Shown here piece by piece: positions 4,912 to 5,003 of a stretch of DNA of 5,003 bases. The translations under genes were made by a program, and so were the position numbers. This DNA is from Leptolinea sp. (GTDB taxonomy: Bacteria > Chloroflexota > Anaerolineae > Anaerolineales > Anaerolineaceae): the NCBI GenBank assembly GCA_022837205.1, contig JALHEL010000152.1:1-5003 (forward strand), given 5' to 3'. The notes under the pieces were generated by a model. That model saw only the letters and a program-made list of their open reading frames with translations. It was not told the origin of the DNA and did not search any database. Position 1 is the stretch's first letter, and each line of letters starts with the position of its first letter.

Positions 4912-5003
4912 ATGGATCAGGCATCCATATCGGTTATCGGAAAAAGAATCGGCAGAATAGACGGACCCGAGAAAGTATCGGGGACCGCTAAATATGCCGG
5001 TGA
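4912..5003 (+). CDS. Xanthine dehydrogenase-type molybdenum-binding subunit, N-terminus (partial)
   Basis: Only 30 codons and two bases are present; the gene runs off the right edge. The peptide MDQASISVIGKRIG then RIDGPEKVSGTAKYAG is the hallmark start of the large, molybdopterin-binding subunit of xanthine dehydrogenase/aldehyde oxidase-family hydroxylases, the beginning of the a/b hammerhead domain. The ATG lies 4 bases after the deaminase stop, so the two are very probably co-transcribed and translationally linked. The only Shine-Dalgarno-like element is GAGG (4893-4896), 15 bases upstream inside the deaminase gene, which also favours coupling. With adenine deaminase upstream, a purine hydroxylase (hypoxanthine to xanthine to urate) is the likeliest role. 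Substrate, and whether FAD and iron-sulfur subunit genes follow, cannot be seen. Confidence 0.82.
   Translation, partial: MDQASISVIGKRIGRIDGPEKVSGTAKYAG

Overview
The window is bacterial, with Shine-Dalgarno-led genes, moderately AT-rich coding DNA and very AT-rich spacers. The sequence alone does not fix the phylum. The outer-membrane-associated NfrB-type enzyme hints at a Gram-negative (diderm) cell, but that is inference.

Layout. (1) 1-104, minus strand: the first 34 codons of a small hydrophobic membrane protein running off the left edge. (2) 105-810: a long divergent spacer without a convincing gene but rich in signals. It holds a candidate minus-strand promoter with a 12-bp palindrome, a plus-strand -10-like box followed by a strong intrinsic terminator, a 3 x 10-bp tandem repeat, a 39-bp two-part dyad and a near-perfect 24-bp palindrome. 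(3) 811-2868, plus: an NfrB-like membrane glycosyltransferase with a C-terminal MshEN (c-di-GMP receptor-type) domain, starting at TTG. (4) 2869-3140: a 272-base spacer with several competing inverted repeats and a TATAAT box before the next gene. (5) 3141-4907, plus: a complete adenine deaminase-family amidohydrolase (COG1001). (6) 4912-5003, plus: the first 30 codons of a xanthine dehydrogenase-type molybdenum-binding subunit, 4 bases after the deaminase.

The last two genes look like one purine-catabolic operon: adenine to hypoxanthine by the deaminase, then hypoxanthine to xanthine and urate by the molybdenum hydroxylase. The deaminase differs from the E. coli enzyme at conserved active-site-region motifs, so its exact substrate is open. 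The glycosyltransferase appears to be a separate, single-gene transcription unit. In E. coli the homologue makes a c-di-GMP-controlled exopolysaccharide with NfrA and a UDP-GlcNAc 2-epimerase, and neither partner gene is visible here.

The most original signals are in the 5' spacer: a possible short terminated RNA carrying a segment complementary to the Shine-Dalgarno sequence of the divergent membrane-protein gene, and unusually large dyads upstream of the glycosyltransferase. These are hypotheses from sequence only. No clear case for a wholly new system can be made from this window.
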